DNA of 64,000 bases from Curvularia sp. ZM96 (lineage: Eukaryota > Ascomycota > Dothideomycetes > Pleosporales > Pleosporaceae): contig JAJGBQ010000003.1 in assembly GCA_022457065.1 (NCBI GenBank), positions 3,844,001 to 3,908,000 on the forward strand, read 5' to 3'. This document shows positions 25,305 to 34,330 of the stretch, in pieces; the stretch's first letter is position 1, and each line of letters starts with the position of its first letter. The notes under the pieces are model-generated. The model saw only the letters and a list, made by a program, of their open reading frames with translations, ran no database searches and was not told the DNA's origin. The translations under genes and the position numbers were made by a program.

Positions 25305-25779
25305 CGGAGTTGTGATTGGGCATGGCATATACGCCTCTTCTCAGGTTCCAGTCGGATCTCATGTCAGACATTCGATAGCTGCAGAGCAATTCCGTGTTTA
25401 TGCCCCCATGCAGTAGCCGGCCGGCGCTGACGACCCACCACACTGGCGCTGCCTCGCTTCCATCCAATCATGGTCTGCTGATGGGACCGTGCTACCAGGA
25501 TCCCGGAACGTAGAGCACTCAGGGCTAGTGCTAAAGACGCAGAGCATGGGAGCCCCAGGGGCTGGAGAGGAGTATCCACATGCATTTCGTTTGGGTCAGA
25601 AGAGGTGGTAATGCATTGCGACCAAGCGGAACACCTCCTACGAAACAAAAAAAACAGACGAATATGATATTGTCGAGGCCTGGTTGCCTGTTTAAGATTA
25701 ATCTCGTATGTCATAGATAGGCGGCGAGCAAATGCCAATGGTCCAAAGCTTTCTTGGAGAAAGCCTGGGCTGAATTAAG

Positions 25780-25804
25780 CCTCCACCCCGGCTTGGGGTG
25801 GAGG
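25780..25804. repeat. Perfect inverted repeat, 10-bp stem with 5-nt loop
   Basis: CCTCCACCCC at 25780-25789 is the exact reverse complement of GGGGTGGAGG at 25795-25804, separated by GGCTT. The arms contain GTGGAG/GGGG-type cores similar to Cys2His2 carbon-repressor sites, so it could be a paired protein-binding site or a cruciform-forming element. Confidence 0.5.
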
Positions 25805-25847
25805 GGTGTGGGTGGGGAAGGAGTTCTGGCCTGGCATCACTAGCGGC

Positions 25848-25855
25848 CACGTGGG
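25848..25855 (+). promoter_or_regulatory. CACGTGGG site (Pho4/NUC-1 type) in the PHO84 promoter
   Basis: Exact CACGTGGG, 408 bp upstream of the transporter start codon. In yeast and Neurospora this core is bound by the bHLH factors Pho4 and NUC-1 under phosphate limitation. Regulation of this gene by phosphate is inferred. Confidence 0.55.
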
Positions 25856-26262
25856 GAAATGAATGGACTTCCAACGTCCATTTCTACCACGCCACCACCA
25901 CACAGGATCAACCACCAGGATAGTGAATCCCACCCAGGCCCTCAGCTGCTGCGCCAATATACAGCCCGGAAAATCTTCGCGAGGCCTGGAATCCCACCAT
26001 GGCGTTTGCTGCTCCGTCTGCAGCGGGATGACCGACTCGGCCTTGGCAAAACCTTCGCGCGTGGCCGAATCTGACGCTGGGATTGGCTACGGCCTCATGC
26101 TCAACTCAAAATATAAGCATGCCACGACGCCTGGCACAGGGCTTGGGTATAAGTATAAGCTTGGCCGAGCACTCTTGGAAGCAAGCCTTCATCTCGCTCC
26201 CCCGTCCTTCCCGGCACCGAGCTTCAGCGAGGCCAGCATAAGCACTTGCTAAGACTTCGAAA

Positions 26263-28187
26263 ATGGCTGCAAAGACGGCTGGCGGTAACTCCGCCTTCCA
26301 CAACTTTAACAAGTATGTTTCTCCTGTCTTACCCCCTGGGAGATTCCGCTCTTGCTAACTGTCCGTTTCAGTGACTTTGCTGTTCGTAGCCACCAACATG
26401 CGCATTTCCCCCGGCATGACACTGATTGATTGTAGCATATCGAAGACCCCAATGAGCGCCGACGCCTTGCTCTCGCGGAAATCGACAAGGCCCCCTTCGG
26501 CTGGTACCATGTACGCGCCATCCTGGTCGCTGGTACTGGTTTCTTCACGGACAGCTACGACATCTTCTGCGTGTCCCTCCTGACTATCATGTTGGGTATC
26601 GTCTACAAGCAGGACCACAAGGGTACTCTCTTGACCCAGCAGGATACTGCTATCAAGCTGGCCACTTCGGCCGGTACTGTCATCGGACAGGTCGGCTTCG
26701 GTGCGCTTGCTGATATCGTCGGACGTAAGAAGATGTATGGGCTTGAGTTGATCCTGATCATTGTCGCAACTCTCGCCCAATCGCTTGTTGGTCCTGGTCC
26801 CGGAACTTCGGTTGTTGGTCTCATCATCTTCTGGCGTGTGCTCATGGGCATTGGTACGCGTCGCACACGATCTTGTCCTACCGCATTTGCTGATTATTAC
26901 CAGGTATCGGAGGTGACTACCCGCTGTCTTCGATTATCACTTCGGAGTTCGCTACCACCAAGTGGCGTGGTGCTATGATGGGCGCTGTCTTCGCCATGCA
27001 GGGTTTCGGCCAGCTCGGCGGTGCCCTTGTTATGCTGTGCCTTGTCGCCGGCTTCAAGAGCAAGCTTGTTCAGGCCAGCGGCTATGATACCTGCAAGGGC
27101 GAGTGCCAGGTCGCTGTCGACCAGATGTGGCGTGCTCTTATTGGTATTGGTATCGTACCTGCCTGCATTGCCCTCTACTACCGTCTCACCATCCCCGAGA
27201 CCCCCCGTTACACCTTCGACGTTGCTCGTGACGTCGAGAAGGCCAACGAGGATGCTAAGCAATACCTTTCTGGCAAGCACGGTGATGGCCACCCCGACGA
27301 GATTACTCAGGTCGCTGCCCGCCGCCAGTCCGCTGCTCAGCTCGAAGTTCCCAAGGCCTCTTTCCGCGACTTCTTCAGGTTCTACGGCAAGCTTCGCAAC
27401 GGCAAGATTCTCTTTGGAACTGCCATGTCATGGCTCCTGCTTGACGTTGCTTTCTATGGCCTCGGTTTGAACTCTTCGACTGTCTTGCAGGCTATTGGTT
27501 ACGCCAGCGGTAACAACCTGTACCACAAGTTGTACAACCTTGCTGCTGGTAACGCCATTCTCATCTGCGCCGGTGCCATCCCAGGTTACTGGCTGGCTGT
27601 CGCTACCATTGACACTGTCGGTCGCAAGCCCCTCCAGCTCATTGGTTTCGTCCTCCTTACTGTTCTCTTCATTGTCTGGGTATGTTCCATTTCCAACATC
27701 AAGCTGTATAAAATCAAACATCAAACTAACTCTACTCTAGGGCTTTGCCTACAAGCACCTCAGCGAGCACGCCATGCTTGCCATCTACGTCCTCATCCAG
27801 CTCTTCTTCAACTGGGGTCCTAACACCACCACCTTCATTGTCCCTGGAGAATGCTTCCCCACCCGTTACCGCTCCACTTCTCACGGTATCTCTGCCGGTT
27901 CCGGAAAGATTGGCTCCATCATTGCCCAGGGTGCCATTGCTCCTCTCCGCACTCGCGGCAACGTTACCAAGAACAACCCCAGCCCCTGGCTCAACCATGT
28001 CATGCAGATCTTCTCTGCTTTCATGTTCGCCGGTATCTTCACCACCCTGCTCATCCCAGAGACCAAGCGCAGGACGCTCGAGGATCTGGCTCAGGACTGG
28101 GACATGGGTGATGAGAGCATCACTGGCGAGGAGCACGCTCGCAAGCTGAACAGGAGTAGCGACGACGCAGCCGAGACAAAGCCATAA
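26263..28187 (+). CDS. pho84: High-affinity inorganic phosphate transporter (PHO84 type)
   Basis: Plasma-membrane phosphate:H+ symporter of the major facilitator superfamily. Exons 26263-26312, 26372-26381, 26436-26853, 26904-27679 and 27741-28187 give 566 aa. The second exon is a 10-nt microexon, needed to rebuild the N-terminal block FNNDFAHIEDPNERRR. The family signature GIGIGGDYPLSS spans the third intron. Other landmarks are GFFTDSYDIF in the first span, DIVGRKKMYG between spans 2 and 3, and FFNWGPNTTTFIVPGECFPTRYRSTSHG near span 10, all characteristic of the PHO84 subfamily. Twelve spans are expected, with a large central cytosolic loop (about residues 265-320). The promoter carries two CACGTGGG sites, which fits control by phosphate starvation. 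Confidence 0.95.
26372..26381 (+). other. 10-nt microexon of the phosphate transporter
   Basis: The bases TGACTTTGCT, between ...TTTCAG and GTTCGT, complete the codons for Asn-Asp-Phe-Ala. Without them the conserved NDFAHIED block and the frame are lost. The donor after it, GTTCGT, is weak. Confidence 0.8.
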
Positions 28188-28777
28188 GAGTCTCGCGTGG
28201 TTCTTTCGTTTCAAACATGTCTTCTGATGTATCTTTTAGAGACTAATCTTCTTTCGCTATTCCTCTTGCGATCTGTTCTGCAAGATTTGTCATATCATAG
28301 AGAATAATATGTTTATATCCCCGGGTTACCCATAAAAATACAATTTCTTTTCTGTTCAGCTACATTCATAGAATATTGCGTGATCCTTCTTTGCACTCCG
28401 TGAAATCTTTTCTAGCTAGAGTGATTAATATGGCACAGCCGAAACGAGAAGCTCGATTTAGCATAGGGCGAAACCTCGCCAAAATCGCTAAGCTGCCCCC
28501 ATTCTCTTTGGTTTCGCGGTCTAGAGCTTTGAATATCGAGAAGAGACCCCTACGCCTTTTCTGAAAGTAATTACATTCATACACAAGCACTCTCCCGAGT
28601 TGGGAGTTTAATAAAAAAAAACTCCCAGAATAGGTAACAAGTACCAAAACTAGATAATTGTTAGACTATTGACTGGTTGAGGTACAGCACGAGAGATATC
28701 AGACGAATAGGCAAGCAATTAGTCGTATTAATACGAGACGAATCACTAGTGAGCTACTCTAGTAATTAATGGACATA
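28188..28777. other. Spacer between the phosphate transporter and the transposon array
   Basis: AT-rich sequence with no supported gene. A 9-bp inverted repeat lies at 28601-28627. The last ~100 bases are TA-rich, with frequent CTAG. Confidence 0.4.
28601..28627. repeat. 9-bp inverted repeat with A-rich loop
   Basis: TGGGAGTTT at 28601-28609 pairs with AAACTCCCA at 28619-28627 across a 9-nt A-rich loop. It could be a small mobile-element remnant or a hairpin beyond the transporter gene. Confidence 0.4.
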
Positions 28778-28779
28778 TA

Positions 28780-30636
28780 ACGTGTTGGATCAGTAAGTGG
28801 GCCGGATCAGTTAGTGGGCCACCCCACCAAACTTGACGTAACGCTCTACACAACCATTATAATGCCGCGACAATAACGCCCTATATAGACTTCTTGTAAA
28901 GGTAGAATAAGTCTCGCTATAGTATCTTATTGTAATAATCTAAAATAATCTATACGCGCACTCGCAGTAGCGTACGACGTGCTAAAGTCGACGCTCTAAC
29001 GACGTCTTTATAGTATCTAGGCGCGATTAGAGACAGCCTCTATTAACCGCAAGCTATCGCCTATTAAGGAGCAGTCTCTTGTATAGTGGATTCTAGAGCT
29101 TAACTGACGTGGTTTTCCACCCTATATTATTGACGTACGACGAATGGCAGACGCGTTACTCGCCGCGCGTGGCTAAGATCTACCTCTACTACCTACAGGC
29201 AAGAAGTGGGTATCGCGCTTTATCTAGAGCTAGCCTGAACTTTAGACAAAGTAGACTAGAAGATTTAATAGCTAGCGCGCCTCCTACGAAGATCCTGCTA
29301 TAATTGTAGCGTAGTTTAAGCTAGTAGAGAAGACGCGTTAGACGTACGGCGTCCTTGACTAGGATATCTATAACTTCGACGAGACTAGGTTCGCGATGGG
29401 CGTCGCTGCCACGTTAAAAGTCGTGACTAGCGCTGATAGAGTTGGCAGGGCAGTCGTAGTACAGCTAGGTAATCGCGAGTGGGTAATAGTAATCGAGTGT
29501 ATTAGCGCGTCTAGCTAGTCTCTTCCACCCTTTGTGATCCTGTCTAGTAAAGTCTACTAGAGTAACTAGTATCGCAACCTCCTACTAGACTAGACTATTA
29601 GCATCTTAGACAACGGCTAGACGAATGATTAGCTTGGCGTAGAGTGGGTAAAGCATTTTAATTAGCATATAGTAGCTCGTACGGCTAGAGTCTATCGCCT
29701 TCTTATCCTAGACGGCTATAGCAGCCACGCCACGCCTAAGTTCGACTAGTTCTGTATAGAGAACAAGATTATCACTCTCTATATGCCGCCTCACACGTCG
29801 TACCTCCTCTAGCCTCTAGATGTGAGCTGCTACTCCTCTCTCAAGCGCGCGTACGGACGCGAGGTCGAGGAGCTCGCCCGCCATAGCGTCTACTATGTTA
29901 ACAAAACAGACTTTCTTATAGCCTATACACGGATCTGGCCGACTATATTCACGCAGCAGAATATCTAAGTAGGCTTTTAGGCAATAGGGCTTGTCTCTCT
30001 TTATCTAGATCGCGTTCTATCGTCGCTAACTGTCGTCCGGACGCCGTCTCCACCACAGACAGCTATTAACAACAATATTACAGCGCAGGTAGTAGCGCAG
30101 GCAGCAGTACAGACAGAAACACCATATATAGTAGTAGAGCTTTAGCAGCAAGTACGCTATCTCTAAGAGAGACTACGCCGGCAGCTAGAGAGTCTAATAA
30201 GTATCGCGATACGCTAGCTTGCTAAAAGCGCTTAGCTTGTAATGTAATTAGCGACGATACTCGCAGAGGAGAATAAGAGGCTACGTGAAGAAAATTAGCG
30301 CTAGCGATAGAAGCAGGATTAGCAGCGTTAATATATTGCTTCTAGTGGAGTACTCCAGGTCTTGTAGACTTAGTAGCTTGCTGTAGAGGTAGAAAGGGTG
30401 GTCGTAGAGGGTAGGTAGGGTAAGGGTAGTTAGCGACGTCCGCGCGCGCCGCTAACGTGTACGAAGTGCTATATCTAAGGACATACTTGCACTTCGTGTA
30501 GAGCTAGATAATTAATAATTTCTCTTAATTTTATCTTATTTTATTGCGTTGTTGTGGCTTAATTACACAGAACGTTAGGTCAAGTTTGGTGGGGTGGCCC
30601 ACTAACTAATCCGGCCTACTTACTGATCTAACACGT
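28780..30636 (+). mobile_element. Pot2/Fot1-like DNA transposon, copy 1 (inactivated)
   Basis: Element of 1,857 bp flanked by TA (28778-28779 and 30637-30638), as for Tc1/mariner-pogo transposons. The terminal inverted repeats begin ACGTGTT and contain two tandem copies of a 17-bp unit (GATCAGTAAGTGGGCCG type). Length, TA target and direct repeats within the inverted repeats all match Pot2 of Magnaporthe. This is the only one of the four copies oriented with the transposase on the plus strand. The internal sequence is strongly enriched in TA and CTAG, as expected after RIP. Confidence 0.9.
28862..30511 (+). pseudogene. Decayed Pot2/Fot1-type transposase, copy 1
   Basis: The transposase reading starts ATGCCGCGACAA and is stopped at codon 5 (TAA at 28874-28876). 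Many later stops follow. It ends with the same TSCRAR-type tail as the other copies. The frame can be followed only by comparison with the better preserved copy 4. Confidence 0.85.
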
Positions 30637-30638
30637 TA
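30637..30638. other. Single TA at the junction of copies 1 and 2
   Basis: One TA separates the ends of two elements, forming the 16-bp palindrome AACACGTTAACGTGTT. Two independent insertions side by side would normally leave more sequence between their target duplications. Confidence 0.8.
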
Positions 30639-32483
30639 ACGTGTTCTATTAGTAAGCTGCGCACATTAGTAAGCTGCGCACCCCACTAAACTTGACCTGA
30701 CGTTTTGCGCAATTAAGCCACAATAACGCAATAAAATAAGATATAACTAAGTAATATTATTAATTATCTATTTCTACATAATGTCTGAGTATGTCCTTTA
30801 ATATAGCACTTTGTGCACGTTAGTAGCGCGCGTCAACGTCGCTCACCAGCCTAACTCTAGCTAGCCTCTATAACCACTCTTTCTACCTCTACAGCAAGCT
30901 GCTAAGCCTACTGTACCTAGAGTACTCTACTAGTAGTAATATATTAACGCTACTAATTGTTTTTTTGTCGCTAACGCTAATTTTCTTCACGTAGCTTCTT
31001 ATTCTCCTCTGCAAGTATCGTTGCTAATTACATTATAAGCTAAGCGCTCTTAGTAAGCTGGCGTATCGCAACGCTTATTAGACTCTCTAGCTGCTAGCGT
31101 AGCCGCTCTTAGAGATAGCGTATCTGCTACTAAAGCTCTACTACTATATATGGTGTTTCTGTCTGTACTACTACCTGTTCTATAATACTATTATCTATAG
31201 CTGTCTGTGGTGGAGATAGTGTATAGACGATAGTTAGCGACGATAAGACGCGATCTAGATAAGAAGGAACAAGGCCTATTGCCTAAAAGCCTGCCTAAAT
31301 ATTCTGCTGCGTAAAAACTATTAGCTAGATCTGCGCATAGACTGTAAGAAAGTCTATCTTGTTAACGTAGTAGACGTCTTGGCGGGCGAGCTTCTCTACC
31401 TCACGTCTATACGCGCGCTTGAGAGGGGAGTAGCAGCTCACGTCTAGAGGCTAGAGGAGGTGCGACGTATAAGGCGGCATACAGAGAGTAATAATTTTGT
31501 TCTTAGCGCAGTACTAGTCAAACTCTAGTGTAGCGTGGCTGCTATAGCCGTCTAGAATAAGAAGGCGATAGACTCCTGCTATACAAGCTACTATATGCTA
31601 GTCAAAGTGCTTTACCTACTCTACGCTAAGCTAATTAGTCGTCTAGCCGTTGTCTAAGACGCTAATAGTCTAGTCTAGTAGGAGGTTATAATACTAGCTG
31701 CTCTAGTAGACCTTACTAGATAGGATTACGAAGGGTAGTAGAGACTAGCCTAACGCGTTAATGTATTCGATCGCTGTCACCCACTCGCGATTGCCTAGCT
31801 GTACGACGACTGCTCTGCTAACTCTATTAGAGCTAGTTACGACTTTTAACGTTACAGCAACGCCTATCGCGAACCTAGTCTCGTCAAAGTTATAGATATC
31901 CTAGTTAAGAACGCCATATGTCTGTTGCGTCTCCTCTACTAGCTTAAACTAGGCTGCGATTATAGCAGGATCTTCGTATAAGACGCGCTGGCTATTAAAT
32001 CTTCTACTCTATCTCGTCTGAAGCTCTAGCTAGCCTTAGATAAAGCGCGATACCCAGCATTTGCCTACAGGTAGTAGAGGTAGATTTTGCCCACGCGCTG
32101 CAAGAAGAGTGTCTACCATGCGTCGTACGTTAATAATATAGGGCGGAAATCCTCGTCGATTAAGGTCTAGGATCCACTCTACGAGTGACTACTCTTTAAT
32201 AGGCGATAGCCTACGCCTAGTAGATGCTGTCTCTAATCGTGGCTAGACACCACGGAGGCGCGTTCGAAGAGTAGATTCTAGCACGTCGTACGCTGCTGCA
32301 AGTACGCGCACTAATTGTTTTAAATTATTACGATAGGACGCCATAGCAAGACAAAGTCTACCTTCACGAGAAGTCTATATAGAGCGTTGTTGTCGCGGCA
32401 TGGTGGTGGTTGTGTAGAGCGTCAGGTCAAGTTTAGTAGAGTGCGCAGCTTACTAATGTGCGCAGCTTACTAATAGAACACGT
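30639..32483 (-). mobile_element. Pot2/Fot1-like DNA transposon, copy 2 (inactivated)
   Basis: Element of 1,845 bp with a TA on either side (30637-30638 and 32484-32485). Both ends carry near-identical inverted repeats starting ACGTGTTCTATT, with the 17-bp tandem unit AGTAAGCTGCGCAC(ATT), different from the units in the other copies. The transposase lies on the minus strand. Heavily decayed, with TA enrichment. Confidence 0.9.
30764..32401 (-). pseudogene. Decayed Pot2/Fot1-type transposase, copy 2
   Basis: Reads MPRQQRSI from the ATG at 32401, then a TAG at codon 9. That stop is also present in copies 1 and 3 but not in copy 4. Numerous further stops and indels follow. Confidence 0.85.
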
Positions 32484-32485
32484 TA
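32484..32485. other. Single TA at the junction of copies 2 and 3
   Basis: The same arrangement as at 30637: element end, one TA, element start, forming AACACGTTAACGTGTT. Confidence 0.8.
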
Positions 32486-34328
32486 ACGTGTTCCACCAGT
32501 AAGCGGCCCACCCTAGTAAGTGGCCCACCCCACCAAACTTGACCTAACGTTCTGCGCAATTAAGCCACAATAACGTAATAAAATAAGATAAAACTTAAAA
32601 AATATAATTTATTATCTAGCTCTACACTAAGTTCTTGTGTAACCTTGAACGTGGCACTTTGTGCACGTTGGTGGCGCGCGCTAACGTCGCTGACTGCTCT
32701 CACCCTGTTCAGCCTCTACAACTACCCTTTCTGCCTCTGTAGCAAGCTGCTAAGCCTGTCGCACCTAGAGAGCTCTACTAGAAGCAATATATTAACGCTG
32801 CTAATCCTGCTTCTATCGCTAACGCTAATTTTCTTCACGTAGCTTCTTATTCTCCTCTGCAAGTATCGTCGCTGATTGCATTGCAAGCTAAGCGCTTTTA
32901 GCAAGCTAGCGTATTATAATACTTGTTAGACTCTCTAGTTGCCAGCGTAGTCGCTCTTAGAGATAGCGTACTTGCTACTAAATCTCTACTACTATATGTA
33001 GTGTTTCTGTCTATACTACCTGCGCTGTAATATTGTTATCTATAGCTGTTAGTAGTAGAGATGGCGTCTAGATAATAGTTAGCGATGATAGGACGCAATC
33101 TAGACAAAGAGGGACAAGCCCTATCGCCTAAAAGCCTGCCTAGATATTCTACTGCGTAAATATAGTCGGCCGGATTCGTGTATAGGCTGTAAGAAAGTCT
33201 GTTTTATCAACATAGTAGACGCTGTGGCGGGCGAGCTCCTCGACCTCGCGTCTGTACGCGCGCTTTAGTAGAGAGTAGTAGCTTACGTCTAGAGGCTAGA
33301 GGAGGTGCGACGTGTAAGACGGCATATAGAGAGTGATAATCTTGTTATTAGCGTAGTACTAATTAAACTCTAGCGTGGCGTGGCTACTATGGCCGTCTAG
33401 AATAAGCAGACGATAGACCCTAGCTATATAAGCGGCTGTATGCTGGTCGAAGTGCTTTATCTACTCTATACTAAGCTTGTCTGTCGTCTAGCTATTATCT
33501 AAGACAGCGATAGTCTAGTCGAGTAGAAGGTTGCGATACTAGTTACTCTAGTAGACCTTACTAGATAGGATTACGAAGGGTAGAAGACACTAGCTAGACG
33601 CGTTGACGCACTTAATAGCTGTCACCTACTCGCGATTGCCTAGCTAGACAACGACTGCTCTACTAACTCTATTAGCGCTAGTTACGACTTTTAACGTTGT
33701 AGCGACGCCTATCGCGAATCTAGTCTTGTTAAAGTTGTAGATATCCTAGTTAAGGACGCCGTACATCTAGCGCGTCTCCTCTACTAGCTTAAACTACGCT
33801 GTAATTATAGCAGGATCCTCGTAGGAGGCGCGCTAACTATATAATCGTCTAGTCCACTTTGTCTAAAGCTCTAGCTAGCCTTAGATAAAGCGCGATACCT
33901 AGTTCTTGCTAATAGGTAGTAGAGGTGGATCTTGACCACGCGCGGCGAGTAGAGCGTCTGCCATTCGTCGCACGTCGATAATATAGGGTAGAAAGCCTCG
34001 TCGATCTAGCTCTAGAATCCATTAAACAAGAGACTGCTCTTTAATAGCTAATAGCTTGCGATTAATAGAGGCTGTCTCTAATCGCGGCTAGGTACCGCGG
34101 AGGCGTCGTCAGAGCGTCGTTCGTGGAGCGTCGTATAGTATAGTAGCCTAACGCTAGCTTATTACACGTTTCTCTTAAAGCGCACGAGATGCTAAAAGTA
34201 CTCTAGCTTCACGAGAGGTCTATATAGAGCGTTGTTGTCGCGGCATTGTAGTAATTATGTGGAGAGTCGTGTTAGATTTAGTGGGGTGGGCCACTTACTG
34301 GGGTGGGCCGCTTACTGGTGGAACACGT
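32486..34328 (-). mobile_element. Pot2/Fot1-like DNA transposon, copy 3 (inactivated)
   Basis: Element of 1,843 bp with a TA on either side (32484-32485 and 34329-34330). Its inverted repeats start ACGTGTTCCACC and have the tandem 17-bp unit AGTAAGCGGCCCACC / AGTAAGTGGCCCACC. The transposase lies on the minus strand. Decayed, with TA enrichment and many stops. Confidence 0.9.
32612..34246 (-). pseudogene. Decayed Pot2/Fot1-type transposase, copy 3
   Basis: It starts at the ATG at 34246 and is interrupted at codon 9 by TAG. Internal blocks align by eye with copy 4 but are broken throughout. Confidence 0.85.
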
Positions 34329-34330
34329 TA
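34329..34330. other. Single TA at the junction of copies 3 and 4
   Basis: The end of copy 3 (AACACGT), one TA and the start of copy 4 (ACGTGCC) abut directly. The palindrome is shorter here because copy 4 has a different end. Confidence 0.8.

Larger units (their letters stand above)
23946..26262. other. Intergenic region and promoter of the phosphate transporter
   Basis: About 2.3 kb without a supported gene. It contains two CACGTGGG sites (25297-25304 on the minus strand, 25848-25855 on the plus strand), a perfect 10-bp hairpin at 25780-25804, and a pyrimidine/purine-skewed leader before the ATG. Confidence 0.45.
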
